Of a DNA stretch of 64,000 bases, positions 22,119 to 32,808 are shown piece after piece. A program made the position numbers and the translations under genes. Below the pieces are notes generated by a model. That model saw only the letters and a list, made by a program, of their open reading frames with translations. It had not been told where the DNA came from and did not search any database. Source of the DNA: Cryoendolithus antarcticus (taxonomy: Eukaryota; Ascomycota; Dothideomycetes; Cladosporiales; Cladosporiaceae). Location of the stretch: the NCBI GenBank assembly GCA_002077065.1, contig NAJO01000061.1, positions 1 to 64,000 of the forward strand, read 5' to 3'. Numbering within the stretch: position 1 is the stretch's first letter; each line of letters opens with the position of its first letter.

Positions 22119-23040
22119 TCTTCTCGTAACTTAGCTACCGACATCCGCACGGCTATCCTCGAACATGCCTTTGGCTCTCGAGTCGTTCACATGAACCTAC
22201 TGCGCTATGATCCCACGCAGCTGATGTACATCCGTGGTGGCTGCAGAAGCAAGCACAGCATTGTCGAGAGCTCCTTGAAGCCGCCTGGGAACTAGGTTGC
22301 CTATCAGTGGGGTACCACAGTTTGCCATCGGGTTTCACCAGGCTCTCGAGATCCAGGACCTATCAACGACTTGCGCCATTCGTCAACACCTCTGGGTTCG
22401 AGTCCGTGCTGCGAAGATTGGCCAGGACAAAGACCTGAGAAATGCGTGATAGGCTGTATGGGCTGGCTACTGACTTGTCGACAAGCTTACACCGAAGGCA
22501 TTGCTGTGCTGTATTCAAGCAACACGATCCAACTCCGCAGCACATGGCTTTGCACCAATCTGAACCACTACTTCGTGCCGTCAAGACTACAGAGCATCAG
22601 ATCGGCGGAACTAGTACGGCAAATCAAATACGATAGGAAGGACATTCGACATCAAGCGCGGCTTTTGGTCTCAACGACACCAGATCAGACTGTTATATCG
22701 ATCCTCCAGAGACTGCCCGAATTATTTCCGAATGTACTCAATCTCTTCATTGTGGTCCTCGACGATGCTCGACAGAGCTGGCCCGGATGCTGGCATTGTG
22801 GTGATTCCAACGAGCTCCCAATCTGAGCCGAGGAGACATTAATACAACCACTCGATGCAACACTCCAGCGGTTTGCATGCCTGACTGGATTTGAGATCGC
22901 ACTTCCGACGAGCGTCTACAACCTCTGGCGCGTTCATACGGGAGGGCCAGCTGATCTTCCGGATCTGGAGACCAGCTGTGAGGGACCTAGGAAGGCGTAG
23001 AAAGATCTCGCGCCAACAGTGATGCAAGCAGCTAGGCAGC
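22119..23040 (+). pseudogene. Decayed DUF7730/2EXR-like gene
   Basis: A single frame can be followed for about 900 bases through three stops: TAG 22293-22295, TGA 22824-22826 and TAG 22998-23000. The translation keeps the order of landmarks of fungal DUF7730-type proteins. First comes the LPxDIRxxIx-like opening (ATDIRTAILEHAFGSRVVHM). Then a Cys-containing middle leads to GWLLTCRQAYTEGIAVLYSS. Then come a leucine-rich segment and, beyond the TGA, TGFEIALPTSVYNLW. The 5' end is also damaged: the upstream frame starting at ATG 21947 is offset, and a TAA sits just before the conserved part. Multiple lesions make loss of function much more likely than recoding here. Confidence 0.7.
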
Positions 23041-23396
23041 CTCATCAACTTCGAGGTTATCACGTTAGTGTCTCTAAGCATGATGTCTTTGCCGCGAACA
23101 CCACGCAGTACCATTACACTGGTTCTTGATGGTAGGTACGATCGTCCAACTCAGGGCTTGGATTGGCACCACCGTGTCTCGTGCGACATACGTGTGGCGA
23201 TGCCTGGCTTCGCCGGGTTTCTGATCATCCGACAGCGCAATGCTGAGACGTCCTCGATATGCGTGGCGCGTAGGAACGCTTCGCCCGAGTGGTAAACAGG
23301 CAGAATGTGGCCGTACGGGACGAAACCAATAACCCATAACGGTGTGGAAGTCCTCGTACGTCCACTCATTCGATCGGCGCCAAGGTCTTGGGCTCT
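23041..23396. other. Spacer between convergent relic and small gene
   Basis: Short overlapping frames only. It may contain further worn 3' sequence of the DUF7730-like relic. Confidence 0.4.
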
Positions 23397-24011
23397 CTAC
23401 CTAAGCGGACACCACCTCTCCATCCTTTCCCGCTGCTTTAACGACATCCACGGCCGCTGCTTCCGGAACTCAGATCCCTCGATGATCTCCCAGATCTCGG
23501 GATGCTTCTCCTTGTCAACGCGGTAGGTCGCGCCCTCGAAGCCTCGGACATTCCACTGCACGTCGCTTCGTGCGAGGAGGAAGCGGAAGACTTCTGCGTT
23601 CCGTTCCTGGAGTGCGAGAAGAAGGAGTGAGGACTTGAATTGAGGTGCGTAATCGGCGCGTAGAGCAGGAAAGGTGGCGGCGAGCTCCTGTATTGTGCTA
23701 TTGCGGTATGCCATGAACGTCGCCTTGATCGGCGAAGTGTCTGCAATCTTGTTAGCGCTGCTATCGTAGAAGATTCATGTGGTGCACACGCCTTTCAGGA
23801 AATAGCACCACGTCCACTCCTTGACATAGCAGATAAAGAGATCGAACTTCTCGAAGGCTATGCAGCTGTTGTCTTCGTCGACACTGTGGATGCTGTCTGC
23901 TAGGCAGCGCGAGAGGAGCTGATCGATGTACCCTTCCCAGGTTAGTTGGCCGGCGCGGTATTGGCGGCGGGCTTCGGGGTAGGAGAGCCAGGGTGAGGCT
24001 TGGGAAGACAT
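23397..24011 (-). CDS. Small uncharacterised protein, candidate GC-AG intron
   Basis: Two coding blocks on the minus strand can be joined: 24011-23792 starting at ATG (SSQASPWLSYPEARRQYRAG) and 23740-23397 ending in TAG. Together they give 187 residues with no signal peptide or membrane helix. Frame continuity favours an intron at 23791-23741 whose donor is GC (AAAG followed by GCGTGT) and whose 3' end has CTAAC about ten bases before TTGCAG. A canonical alternative, a GT donor two bases downstream paired with AACAAG, also keeps frame but leaves almost no room after the branch site. The second block has an alternating helical pattern (SSLLLLALQERNAEVFRFLLARSD) like an ankyrin repeat. Function unknown. 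Confidence 0.55.
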
Positions 24012-24427
24012 GCTGTCTGCTTAGCGATGGTGGATGCTATGGCTGCTGGCTGTCGGGCATTGTGGAGTGTCGTGAAGTACATGTGTATAGGCAGTATAAG
24101 TTGTTACCGCGCCGCATGCACAGCCTCGTGGGTTGCGGCCTGAGGAATGAAGGTACTCTCAGAGATGCGGAATCGGCGGTCAAAGGTCTGGCAGGTTTGT
24201 TGACGAGTGAGCAAGTAGCAGCCAATGTATGCAGTGCGCGAAGTGCTCGCGAAGTAAGAGACTGATGGTTTCTCATCGTCATCGGCCTTGGAATATGCAG
24301 GCTATGCAGTCAAACCCGTGCACTCACATGCAATGTCAAATGTAACATGAGGGTTTGTAGCAGTACTTGCATTGATATGTACATGACCTCGCTGTAGCGC
24401 CCCAATCAACAGACACGTTCACCACAG
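24012..24427. other. Intergenic spacer
   Basis: Holds the promoter of the small minus-strand gene and the 3' end of the NDUFB8-like gene. No further feature is seen. Confidence 0.5.
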
Positions 24428-25183
24428 CTAGTCCAGGACGCTTTCCTCGCCCTCCGATCGTAAGGCCACCATCGTCTTCGGTCCGCCAAGCTCGGTCTCA
24501 AGTCCACCAGCAAATGTTCGAGGTACGGCGGGGATATCGGGGTAGAATCTCGAGACGACCGCAAGGAGCGTGCAGAATGCGCCGACGAAGCAGGCCTGTG
24601 TCGAAGTTAGTAGTGTGCAGAGGTGGAGTTGGGCGGTGGGGTTTGTGTATGGAAACTTACTACTTGCACAGCTGCCCATCCAGGTGTGGCATGTGTGTAC
24701 ACGTCTGGCGAGAATATGCCGAGTATGTCGTTGTCCTGGGTACCGTATCAGCATATACTCACACGGCTCTCCCTCTCCTCTTCGCAAGCCATTCCAAGCT
24801 TATCCACCCCATCTCGCTATCGAGCGGTAACGTACCTCATGCACCGCCTCACCATACATCCTCCGCTCCTGAGGATCCCACCAAGCCTTCCCATCAACCC
24901 CATACGGATCCCTGAACTGCCTCTTCAACGCCAATGCGCTCGTCTTACTCGGGTCCGGGTAATTGCCGTTCATTCCTGGGTCCATATTCGGGTCGCTGCC
25001 GGCCAAGTCTTCGCTGGCTTGCTCGACATTGTCGGGGTTGTTGGCGGGGTCTGCGGGGCGGCGGGTGGGGGTTGCGTAACTGCGTGTGAAGGAGGAGAGG
25101 GTGGGTTTGGGGAGGGAGGTCCGAGGCGAGGTGCGGACGGTGGAGCGGGCCAAGGGGCGGAGGAGGCGGAGAGTGGGGGACAT
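24428..25183 (-). CDS. Mitochondrial complex I subunit, NDUFB8-like
   Basis: Three exons (25183-24836, 24735-24661, 24595-24428) give 196 residues. The introns are 100 and 65 nt, both GT-AG. The N terminus is rich in Arg, Ser and Thr and lacks acidic residues (MSPTLRLLRPLARSTVRTS), a typical mitochondrial presequence. It is followed by the conserved DPNMDPGMNGNYPD and QFRDPYGVDGKAWWDPQERR segments of the NDUFB8/ASHI family. One membrane helix (WAAVQVACFVGAFCTLLAVVSRFY) straddles exons 2 and 3 and is followed by PDIPAVPRTFAGGLETELGG. It is an accessory subunit of the membrane arm of NADH:ubiquinone oxidoreductase in the inner mitochondrial membrane. It is divergently arranged with the SWR1 gene across 328 bp. 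Confidence 0.85.
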
Positions 25184-25511
25184 GGTTGGTGGTGCCGGAC
25201 TCGGCGGGGCGGGGCGGTGGTGCTGGGTGACGACTGCGCTATCAATGATAAAGCCCTCTCAATGCAAGCTGCAATGATGCTTTCCCAAGGTCGGTGGTCC
25301 GAGCTTTGGCGCGTGTGGGCTTTGGAACTTTGGGGATCTGCCCTCGCGCATCAGTCCACTACAACAGCAGCCACGCTGAACATTTTCCTTTCCTGTGTGC
25401 TGTGCTGTCTTTTCCGCATGTCTGATTTGAGAAACTAATAATTCATTACCAGATTCATTATTCAGGTCCTTTTCGCACGAAAATCCCATCACCCAACGAT
25501 GAGATTCGAGC
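25184..25511. promoter_or_regulatory. Bidirectional promoter region, NDUFB8-like / SWR1
   Basis: Only 328 bases separate two divergent start codons, so both promoters must lie here or inside the flanking genes. I see no clear TATA box. Shared regulation is possible but not shown. Confidence 0.55.
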
Positions 25512-28500
25512 ATGGAGGAGAGTTCCGTGCAGTTGGTGGCAGAGGCTCCGCGTGAAGCCTCCACCTCCACAGAAACGCCGCGAAACGGGACTTCGGCAAT
25601 ACAAGGTGATGTCGAAATCGGCACGCACCTACAAGCGACTTTAATCGATGCATCTGGAGATGGAGAATCGAATGATATACATGACCAAGGGGGAAACGTC
25701 GATGTAAAGGCCGAAAATGGGGTCCGCGCAAATGGCGTCAGCCAGGGGCAGGGCGGGGCAGAGGGCATCGGAAAGGTGTCACAGAAAGTACTGCAGCCCT
25801 TGACGAATGGCAAGGAAAGCGAGAGCGAGGCGACAGATGCCACGGCTTCTCAAGGCGCCGACGGGCTGAAGTCGAAGAAGCGCAAACGCGCTGTGTCACC
25901 GCCATGGCAGTTTCCGACTGCGGAAGCTACGACTATCAAGACTGCAGATGGTAGACGCGCATCTGCGAGACATAATGGAACGCCCACGGTTGGCAGTGAG
26001 AGTGAAGGGCAAGCCAGGAGCGACAGCCGGCCAACTTCGCAGTCTCGGCCACCGAGTCCGCCTTGGAAGAAGTTTGCGGTCGAGGGACCTACTGCTGTAC
26101 GAGTTGACGGCAAGCGGTTAAGCACGCGAGTGAACAAGGTCGCCACCGATCCAGAGCCAGCTAAGCCTCAGCGTGTTAGCCCGAGGTCGAAGAAGGTGGT
26201 TGATAAGGTGGAGGAGGTGAAGAAGTCTATGCCTGCTCCGAAGCTGAAGCCTCAACAAGCCAGTATCACGAAGGCTGCAGTGCCGCAGAAAGCTACGCGG
26301 CATGTTGTGCCGAAGAGGGAGGATACAGCGGATGCTGCTTCTCCAAAGCGGACGATCAAGGAGCTCACGGCACAGATCGCCGCGATCAAGTACAACAGAT
26401 CATTCGACGCAGAGGCCGACAATGAGGCGCAAACGCCGCAAAAGCATAAGCGGAAGCGCAGCGATGGCAATCGCAATACTCCAGGGCGATCATTGTCTCC
26501 CACACAGACTCGCACTGTCGAGAAGTCTGCTTCGCGAACCCTCTCTCCCGATGCAAGACGGTCAGGCCTGAAGCTTCGACTTCGCCTGGCACCCCCGACC
26601 TACGCACCAGTCCACCCACCTCACCCTCACGCCATGCTACCATCCCCGCAGCGGCCACCACGCCCGAGCCTGTACCAAGTCATCGAGTCCTACGAGCTCA
26701 AAGAGATGCAGCAACCATACATGGAGAACGAGCGTGGCCCTCCAGATCGAAAAGAGTTCGCACTTCGCGCCTGGAAAGCTGCAGAGTCCGAGGCACTTCA
26801 ACGACGCAAGATCCTGCGAGCTGCGGCGCCTAACATGCCTCTCAGCGTGCAGGCTTGCAGCGTCTACCGGGACGATCAGGTCGAGGTTCCGCAGCCTTTT
26901 GCGCGCAGAGATCATCTGAGTGCGCATGCGATGTTTCTGCGGCAGCTGCAGGTCAAGGAGAAGATCGCACACCGTGCACAGGCGAAGAAGATCGCGTACG
27001 AAGCTGTTGAAGCATGGAAGGTGCGCAATGGACCCACGGAAGAGGATCTCGTTGCCGAGGCGGATCGCACGTTCAGGCTTATTGCGAAGCAGATTGTGGT
27101 GGACATGAGGGCGAAGTGGGAGATGGTGCATCAGTATGTGTTGGAGAGGCGAAAGCAAGAGCATGAGGCGGAATTGGAGACAAAGAGGCAAGAGCGACTG
27201 GAGAGACAATTAGCGTGGAGTGAGAAGATGGTTAGGAGGCAAAGGGGTGACGCTGGGAGCGACGGGAGCGATATGGAGGAATACCCGGATTCGAACACTG
27301 AGGATGAGGGTAGTGGAGAGGAGGACCAGGAGGATGATGATGATGAAGAGGATGAGGAGGAAAACATGAGCGAGTCTGACAATGAGGCGGGGTCGGAGAA
27401 GGGCGATGAAGCTAATGAAGAAGAAGGTGAGGTTGAGGGAGATGCTCTGGCCGCATACCTGGCTCAGCGAAAGGTGGAGGAAGTGGAAACAGAAGATGTC
27501 GTGATGGCAGATGCTTCAGCAGGTGCAGAGCAGGACACTTCGATGCACGATCAAGAAGATGATCCAGTGGGCGCGCAACTGGACATCGCTGTCGAGGATG
27601 ATAATATTCCGCCTACCGACCATGGCGCGGCCCCAGCTTCACGCGCGACTTCCACAGAACCAATAATATCGACACGCCGGAAGCGTGGCACAAACATTAC
27701 TGATGCAACAGACGACGCCGATAATCCGGAGCTGTTAGACGATGATGAGTCAACCGACATGGACTCGGAAGACTACGACAGCGACGAGGACATGGACGAC
27801 TCGGATGACGCAATGGACGATGAATCGAACACAGCAGACTCGGAGGATGAAGGAGGCAACATGTCGAGCCTACTGTTCCAGATGCTGCCTCCAGTCGAGA
27901 AGTCATCTGTGGACGCCGCATTGCCCACCCCGATGGCTAGCGCAGATGAGCGCAATGCGGAAGATGACCAGCTGGAGGACATGAGAGAGCCGAGCGTGGC
28001 AGCAGAAGATGTTCACTTGACGAAATCAGCGCCCGCGGTCAGAAATCCGGAGGCAGCGACAGAGTCACTCCGTGAAGGTTCCGAGCCAACGCCAGCAACT
28101 CCCGCGGAAACCGTTTCCGACACACAAGCTACAATCAAGAGAGTGGATGTCCTCTCGGCTGCTGATGCAACAGAACTTCAATCAGTGCCTGGCACACCAG
28201 TCTCGCTAGTACGGTCCGATGGCGCAGCGAAGCAGCTCATTGCTCAGCCCGATCTTCTGCATGGAGAGCTGCGCTCATATCAGCATGCTGGCCTAGACTG
28301 GCTTGCCTCGCTATACAAGAACTACACCAATGGCATTTTGGCCGATGAGATGGGCTTGGGCAAGACTATTCAGACCATTGCTCTCCTCGCGCATCTAGCC
28401 GAGAAGCTCGAAGTCTGGGAGCCGCATCTCGTGGTCGTGCCGACCTCAGTCGTGCTCAATTGGGTCACAGAGTTCAACAAGTTCCTGCCAGGCTTCCGCG

Positions 28501-30845
28501 TACTCGCATACTACGGCTCCACCGAAGAGCGCATTCGCAAGCGCAGCGGCTGGGCCAACGATCCTCACCACGAGGACAAGAGCAAGCGCGGCTACAATGT
28601 GGTAGTCACCTCTTATCAAATCGCCGTCAAGGACATCAACGCCATCCGCAATGTCACCTGGCACTACCTTATCCTGGACGAAGCTCACAACATCCGCAAC
28701 TTTCAGACCGCGATGTACCAGAACCTCGTCCGGCTCAAGACATCCGCTCGGCTGCTCCTCACTGGCACACCATTGCAGAACTCTCTCGGCGAGCTCTGGG
28801 CACTACTCACGTTCCTCACAGCCGGTCAGCAACAGCGCATTAACCCCAATGCCTTGAACGAAGCCACGTCCGTCGGTGAACTCGAAGAATTCCTCAATCA
28901 CTGGCGTGAGCCCGTGATAGAAATCTTCGATCGCGGCGTCTCTGCGCTTTCCAAAGGCGCTTCAGACATCATCGCGCAGCTCCACACCCAGCTTCGACCC
29001 TTCATGCTTCGTCGTCTCAAATCAGATGTGGAGAAGGACCTACCGAAGAAGACTGAGCATACTGTCGTCTGTAAGTTGAGCAAGAGGCAGAGGCAGCTGT
29101 ATCAGGATTATATGGGCTTGGCGGACACGAAGGCACAGCTCGCAAGGGGAAATGCGGTTACGGCTGGACGGGTGTTGTTGAGTCTAAGGAGAGTGTGCAA
29201 TCATCCTGATTTATTCGATCCGAGACCGATAGAGACGAGCTTTGCGATGGAGGAGAGCGTTGGTAATTCGTTCAGTGCCAAGGAGGCTGTTGTCAGGAAG
29301 TTGCTTGGTCTGCGCGAGGACGCGCCTCGCAGTCTCATGATTGTGAGGAACGAGCAGTTGAGCAAGTACTGCACCAAGCGATCGAGGCAGCTCACTGCTA
29401 CGAAGAAGCTGCAGCAGGAGGCGAAGGAGTCGGAAAGCGCGCTTGGCGACTCGAAGCATGATCTTTCGACTCTTGCCGGATGTCGAGCTTTCCAGCGCTA
29501 CCAGCAGCGGGAGCGCGTATTGCACCAGCTGCGAGATGCTATTCGCGTCTCCGAAGCCACGGTCGCAAAGCAACCAGTGTACGGTTCAGATCTCCGGGAG
29601 CGCCTTACTGTACGGGCTACGCGCGCATCAGCTTATTGCTCCGTGCTGGGAAGACTCGCAATCACAACGCCTTCGAAAGACCTGAAAACTGCCTCCACAG
29701 AGCTCGCAGCTAGCGAGCGACCGTTCGATATCCTTCAGTCCCAGAGCACTACCCTACAGCGCTCTCTCCCATCACTGCTGACCCGCAGCGAAGCTCTTCA
29801 AAGCACCCTGACTCGCTTCGCATTCGTCACCCCTAAAGCCACGGCTCCAGTCCTCGATCTCACGATCCCACCTCAGACTCAATCACTAATCCGCAACGAC
29901 CCCAACTACGGCTTCGATAGCGACTTTGCCCACGAAGCCCGCATTCGTACCACGATCGCCTTCCCTGACTCCCGCCTGCTAGTCTACGATTCCGGCAAAC
30001 TTCAACGCCTTGTCCACCTCCTCCGCGATCTCCAAGCCCGCGGCTCGCGAAGCCTGATCTTCAGCCAAATGACGCTCACCCTCGACATTCTCGAACGCTT
30101 CCTGAACCTCCTCAATTTACCTTACCTCCGCCTCGATGGCTCCACGCCGGTAGAGCGCCGCCAGCTCTACAGCGCTGAGTTCAACAAGCCGGATAGCAAG
30201 TACCAAGTCATGATCCTGTCTTCTAGAGCTGGAGGGGTAGGACTGAATTTGACGGGAGCAAGCTCAGTCATTTTCTACGACCTCGACTGGAACCCGCAGA
30301 TGGACAAACAATGTATGGATCGCGCTCACCGCATCGGCCAAGTCCGCGACGTGGAGGTGTACAAAATGGTCAGCGAGAAGACGGTTGAGGAGAACATACT
30401 GCGCCGTGCGAACCAGAAGAGCTTGCTAGACCAGACGGTCATCCAGGAGGGGAACTTTACCACCGACTACGATCTCTCGTCCGCGAAGCAAAACGAGTCC
30501 GACGAGGTTGGCGCTGCCATCGACCGCCTCTTCGAAGGTGGCGAGAAGGCCGGCGTCTCGGCTATCGAAGCCATTGAAGACAAGGAGGACGTCGTTGCAG
30601 CGCAGGCGGCCCGGAAGGAGGAGCAGGTGGAGGCGGACGAGTTTGCTGAGAGTGGGAAGAGCGGCGAGAAGACGGGAGAGGCTACTGGGCAGGGTTCGAT
30701 GAAGGGGCATGTCGACGGATGGATGGTGGGTTGGATGGAGGCGCTCATGAGGGATGGGGTTGTGCAGGGGCCTGTTGTTAGTGCGGCGGCGAAGAGGGAT
30801 AGGCATGGGCGGGATGCGGGGCATAGGGCGAAGAGGAAGAGGTGA
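25512..30845 (+). CDS. SWR1: SWR1 chromatin-remodelling ATPase
   Basis: Single exon, 1777 residues, within the usual size range of fungal Swr1. The N-terminal part is disordered and basic. The HSA domain that binds actin and Arp4 lies at about 470-580. A very acidic region follows (about 590-800, rich in Asp and Glu), which in Swr1 binds H2A.Z-H2B dimers. The Snf2 ATPase begins near 913 (HGELRSYQHAGLDWL), with Walker A DEMGLGKT near 944 and box II DEAH near 1055. The second RecA lobe follows after a long insertion and starts near 1495, with DGSTPVERR and DRAHRIGQ near 1604. The split ATPase with a large insertion is the INO80/SWR1 hallmark. The enzyme exchanges H2A for H2A.Z in promoter nucleosomes. 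Confidence 0.95.
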   Translation: MEESSVQLVAEAPREASTSTETPRNGTSAIQGDVEIGTHLQATLIDASGDGESNDIHDQGGNVDVKAENGVRANGVSQGQGGAEGIGKVSQKVLQPLTNGKESESEATDATASQGADGLKSKKRKRAVSPPWQFPTAEATTIKTADGRRASARHNGTPTVGSESEGQARSDSRPTSQSRPPSPPWKKFAVEGPTAVRVDGKRLSTRVNKVATDPEPAKPQRVSPRSKKVVDKVEEVKKSMPAPKLKPQQASITKAAVPQKATRHVVPKREDTADAASPKRTIKELTAQIAAIKYNRSFDAEADNEAQTPQKHKRKRSDGNRNTPGRSLSPTQTRTVEKSASRTLSPDARRSGLKLRLRLAPPTYAPVHPPHPHAMLPSPQRPPRPSLYQVIESYELKEMQQPYMENERGPPDRKEFALRAWKAAESEALQRRKILRAAAPNMPLSVQACSVYRDDQVEVPQPFARRDHLSAHAMFLRQLQVKEKIAHRAQAKKIAYEAVEAWKVRNGPTEEDLVAEADRTFRLIAKQIVVDMRAKWEMVHQYVLERRKQEHEAELETKRQERLERQLAWSEKMVRRQRGDAGSDGSDMEEYPDSNTEDEGSGEEDQEDDDDEEDEEENMSESDNEAGSEKGDEANEEEGEVEGDALAAYLAQRKVEEVETEDVVMADASAGAEQDTSMHDQEDDPVGAQLDIAVEDDNIPPTDHGAAPASRATSTEPIISTRRKRGTNITDATDDADNPELLDDDESTDMDSEDYDSDEDMDDSDDAMDDESNTADSEDEGGNMSSLLFQMLPPVEKSSVDAALPTPMASADERNAEDDQLEDMREPSVAAEDVHLTKSAPAVRNPEAATESLREGSEPTPATPAETVSDTQATIKRVDVLSAADATELQSVPGTPVSLVRSDGAAKQLIAQPDLLHGELRSYQHAGLDWLASLYKNYTNGILADEMGLGKTIQTIALLAHLAEKLEVWEPHLVVVPTSVVLNWVTEFNKFLPGFRVLAYYGSTEERIRKRSGWANDPHHEDKSKRGYNVVVTSYQIAVKDINAIRNVTWHYLILDEAHNIRNFQTAMYQNLVRLKTSARLLLTGTPLQNSLGELWALLTFLTAGQQQRINPNALNEATSVGELEEFLNHWREPVIEIFDRGVSALSKGASDIIAQLHTQLRPFMLRRLKSDVEKDLPKKTEHTVVCKLSKRQRQLYQDYMGLADTKAQLARGNAVTAGRVLLSLRRVCNHPDLFDPRPIETSFAMEESVGNSFSAKEAVVRKLLGLREDAPRSLMIVRNEQLSKYCTKRSRQLTATKKLQQEAKESESALGDSKHDLSTLAGCRAFQRYQQRERVLHQLRDAIRVSEATVAKQPVYGSDLRERLTVRATRASAYCSVLGRLAITTPSKDLKTASTELAASERPFDILQSQSTTLQRSLPSLLTRSEALQSTLTRFAFVTPKATAPVLDLTIPPQTQSLIRNDPNYGFDSDFAHEARIRTTIAFPDSRLLVYDSGKLQRLVHLLRDLQARGSRSLIFSQMTLTLDILERFLNLLNLPYLRLDGSTPVERRQLYSAEFNKPDSKYQVMILSSRAGGVGLNLTGASSVIFYDLDWNPQMDKQCMDRAHRIGQVRDVEVYKMVSEKTVEENILRRANQKSLLDQTVIQEGNFTTDYDLSSAKQNESDEVGAAIDRLFEGGEKAGVSAIEAIEDKEDVVAAQAARKEEQVEADEFAESGKSGEKTGEATGQGSMKGHVDGWMVGWMEALMRDGVVQGPVVSAAAKRDRHGRDAGHRAKRKR

Positions 30846-32019
30846 AGGGCTTGTAGTGTTCGGGCTCATCGCAGCCAGTCTCGCACAGCTATGGACGGAC
30901 TCTGTGTGGTCGCGGTGCCTTCGTGCCGAGGAGACAGTGTTTAAGCGCCAGTCTCAAAGCGCCAGCCTCAGTGCTGCGGATGCGCGTAGAATGCACGTGT
31001 TAGATGGAGTGTGGTAGTGCACCATACGCGAATGCGCAAGCAACATGGAACGCATGTGCCTGTTTGAAACATCTCTCAATGTGCATTGGCGCAGCGTGAG
31101 GAAGGTTACGTTGGTGCGCGTACACCGTGTAGTCATGTGCTGTGCCTTTGAGGCAGTACCTCTGCGGTCAATTTGAGTTCCGAGTAACCTACTGACTGCT
31201 CGACGAGTAGTTTACCACGTTGAGCAAAGCATCGCGCTCTCCGGCGACGTCGCTTGGTCACACGACATTCGTCGCCGTGCGGGGACGGAGTCACTCCTCC
31301 GCCATGAAGCATAGCAATCGTCCTTACTGCGCTCCCATTGACTGCCCGCATTGATGGATTAGTATGTTACCACGATGCGCGATGTCTGCCACTCGCCGTC
31401 GAAGCCGTGGTGACATGTGACGTTCCTTACTCTGGTAGTCCAAAGTCACTCCTCAGATCCGAAGCATAGCAATCGTATTTGCTGATCTCCCATGGCCTAA
31501 CCGCCCACGCCGCCCTACACAGCCTTGCATGTGCCACCCCAGATTCCCCTCAGGCCCCAGTCAGGTACCACGCCGCAGCCTCGTGACAAAGACGATGCAT
31601 AACCTTGAATCCATTCACCGGTTGCCCCTCACGCAGACCACGTTTATGCACGCGGTTCCAAGGCCGCATCTCGCAAACAACGAATACCAAGCATTGCAAT
31701 CGTCAAAGCCAAGGCGTGGTCGGCATTGCGTGCCCGAGATGCGCCACTTGATGACCGATGTTTGGAGATGGGGATCTTTGTCGTGACGTTGATACGCTGC
31801 GGGTTGCGGCAGGATCGACGGTGCTTGGCATGACGGAGCGGAGGCAGTGCTGCGCTTCATCGCCCCCATGTGATGGTATATGTTTATGTGCGCCACCAAT
31901 TTCTTGCTCTGAGAGCAAACTTAAGTCAATCGCACTATTGACAAGCTCACCTGGACATCATCAAAGCAAGAGCTGAACCAACAACCCACGACGGACACAA
32001 CAACACAACAACCGCCAAC
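30846..32019. other. Intergenic, SWR1 3' end to secreted-protein promoter
   Basis: These 1.17 kb contain only short open frames without recognisable similarity. The last 45 bases before the ATG at 32020 are an A/C-rich, CAA-repeat leader (about 31975-32019), typical of unstructured 5' leaders of well-translated fungal mRNAs. Confidence 0.5.
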
Positions 32020-32808
32020 ATGAGGTTCGCGCAATCATTCTACTACCTCTTCGCGCTCATCACGACCATCTCCGCGCTCGCGCTGCCCGCAGCCTTCGTC
32101 ACAATAGCAGAGCGCGGCAACGATCTCTTCAAGCGCAAAGGTGGCGGTGGAGGTGGAGGAAAGGGCGGTGGTTCTGGATCCTCTTCAGGCTCATCGTCTA
32201 GCTCGGGCTCTTCGGGCTCATCATCTGGTAGCTCTGGCAGCACCGGCTCATCATCTGGTAGCTCAGGCTCATCAGGTTCCTCTGGCTCGCGTGGCTCCGG
32301 CTCCACGGGCGCAGCATCAGGGTACCGACCAACCTACGGCGGCTACTACGGCGGCGGCGCATCTACACCCTACGGCGCCGGTGCCCGCTCTCGAGGCGGC
32401 GTCGCGCCTTTCCTGATTGGCGGTGCAGCGCTTGCAGTCTTCCCGGGTATTTGGCTCTACAGCGTTTACGCCTACCCTTACGGCCACGCGTACGGCTACC
32501 GGAATAACACCTCCGGCCGCAACGAGACGAGAAATGTGACTTGCTTGTGCGAGGAGTACAGTCAGTGTGGGTGCGATAACAACACGGACTCGAATTACTT
32601 GACAAGCGTTGCGAACAATCAGAGCATTTCGAGAGTGGCGAACGACACGCTTTATGTCAACGGTACGCTGCCCAATGGCACTGGCACCGATGACTCGACT
32701 ACCAGCACCGCTGCCAGCGGAGTCGGGAGCTTGAAGCAGAGGGCGATGGAGACGAGTGGGTACTGGGTCGTGCTTGCTGGTGTAGGATACACCATGTGGT
32801 TGATGTAG
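32020..32808 (+). CDS. GPI-type secreted protein, Ser/Gly-rich, DUF7732-like
   Basis: Single exon, 262 residues. Residues 1-24 form a signal peptide (FYYLFALITTISALALPA). Residues 40-105 are a low-complexity Gly/Ser region (GGGG and SGSSGSS repeats). A conserved-looking core follows: YRPTYGGYYGGGASTPYG, a hydrophobic segment (VAPFLIGGAALAVFPGIWLYSVY), and a Cys cluster in TCLCEEYSQCGCDNN. Several N-glycosylation sites are present (NNTS, NETR, NVTC, NNTD, NQSI, NDTL, NGTL). A hydrophobic C-terminal tail (YWVVLAGVGYTMWLM) after a small-residue region fits GPI attachment. From memory this resembles fungal proteins annotated as DUF7732. Expected location is the cell wall or plasma membrane; function unknown. 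Confidence 0.8.
   Translation: MRFAQSFYYLFALITTISALALPAAFVTIAERGNDLFKRKGGGGGGGKGGGSGSSSGSSSSSGSSGSSSGSSGSTGSSSGSSGSSGSSGSRGSGSTGAASGYRPTYGGYYGGGASTPYGAGARSRGGVAPFLIGGAALAVFPGIWLYSVYAYPYGHAYGYRNNTSGRNETRNVTCLCEEYSQCGCDNNTDSNYLTSVANNQSISRVANDTLYVNGTLPNGTGTDDSTTSTAASGVGSLKQRAMETSGYWVVLAGVGYTMWLM

Noticed and set aside
24623..25438. 271-codon plus-strand open frame
   Set aside because: It overlaps the three-exon NDUFB8-like gene in antisense and reads as Gly-rich shadow sequence.
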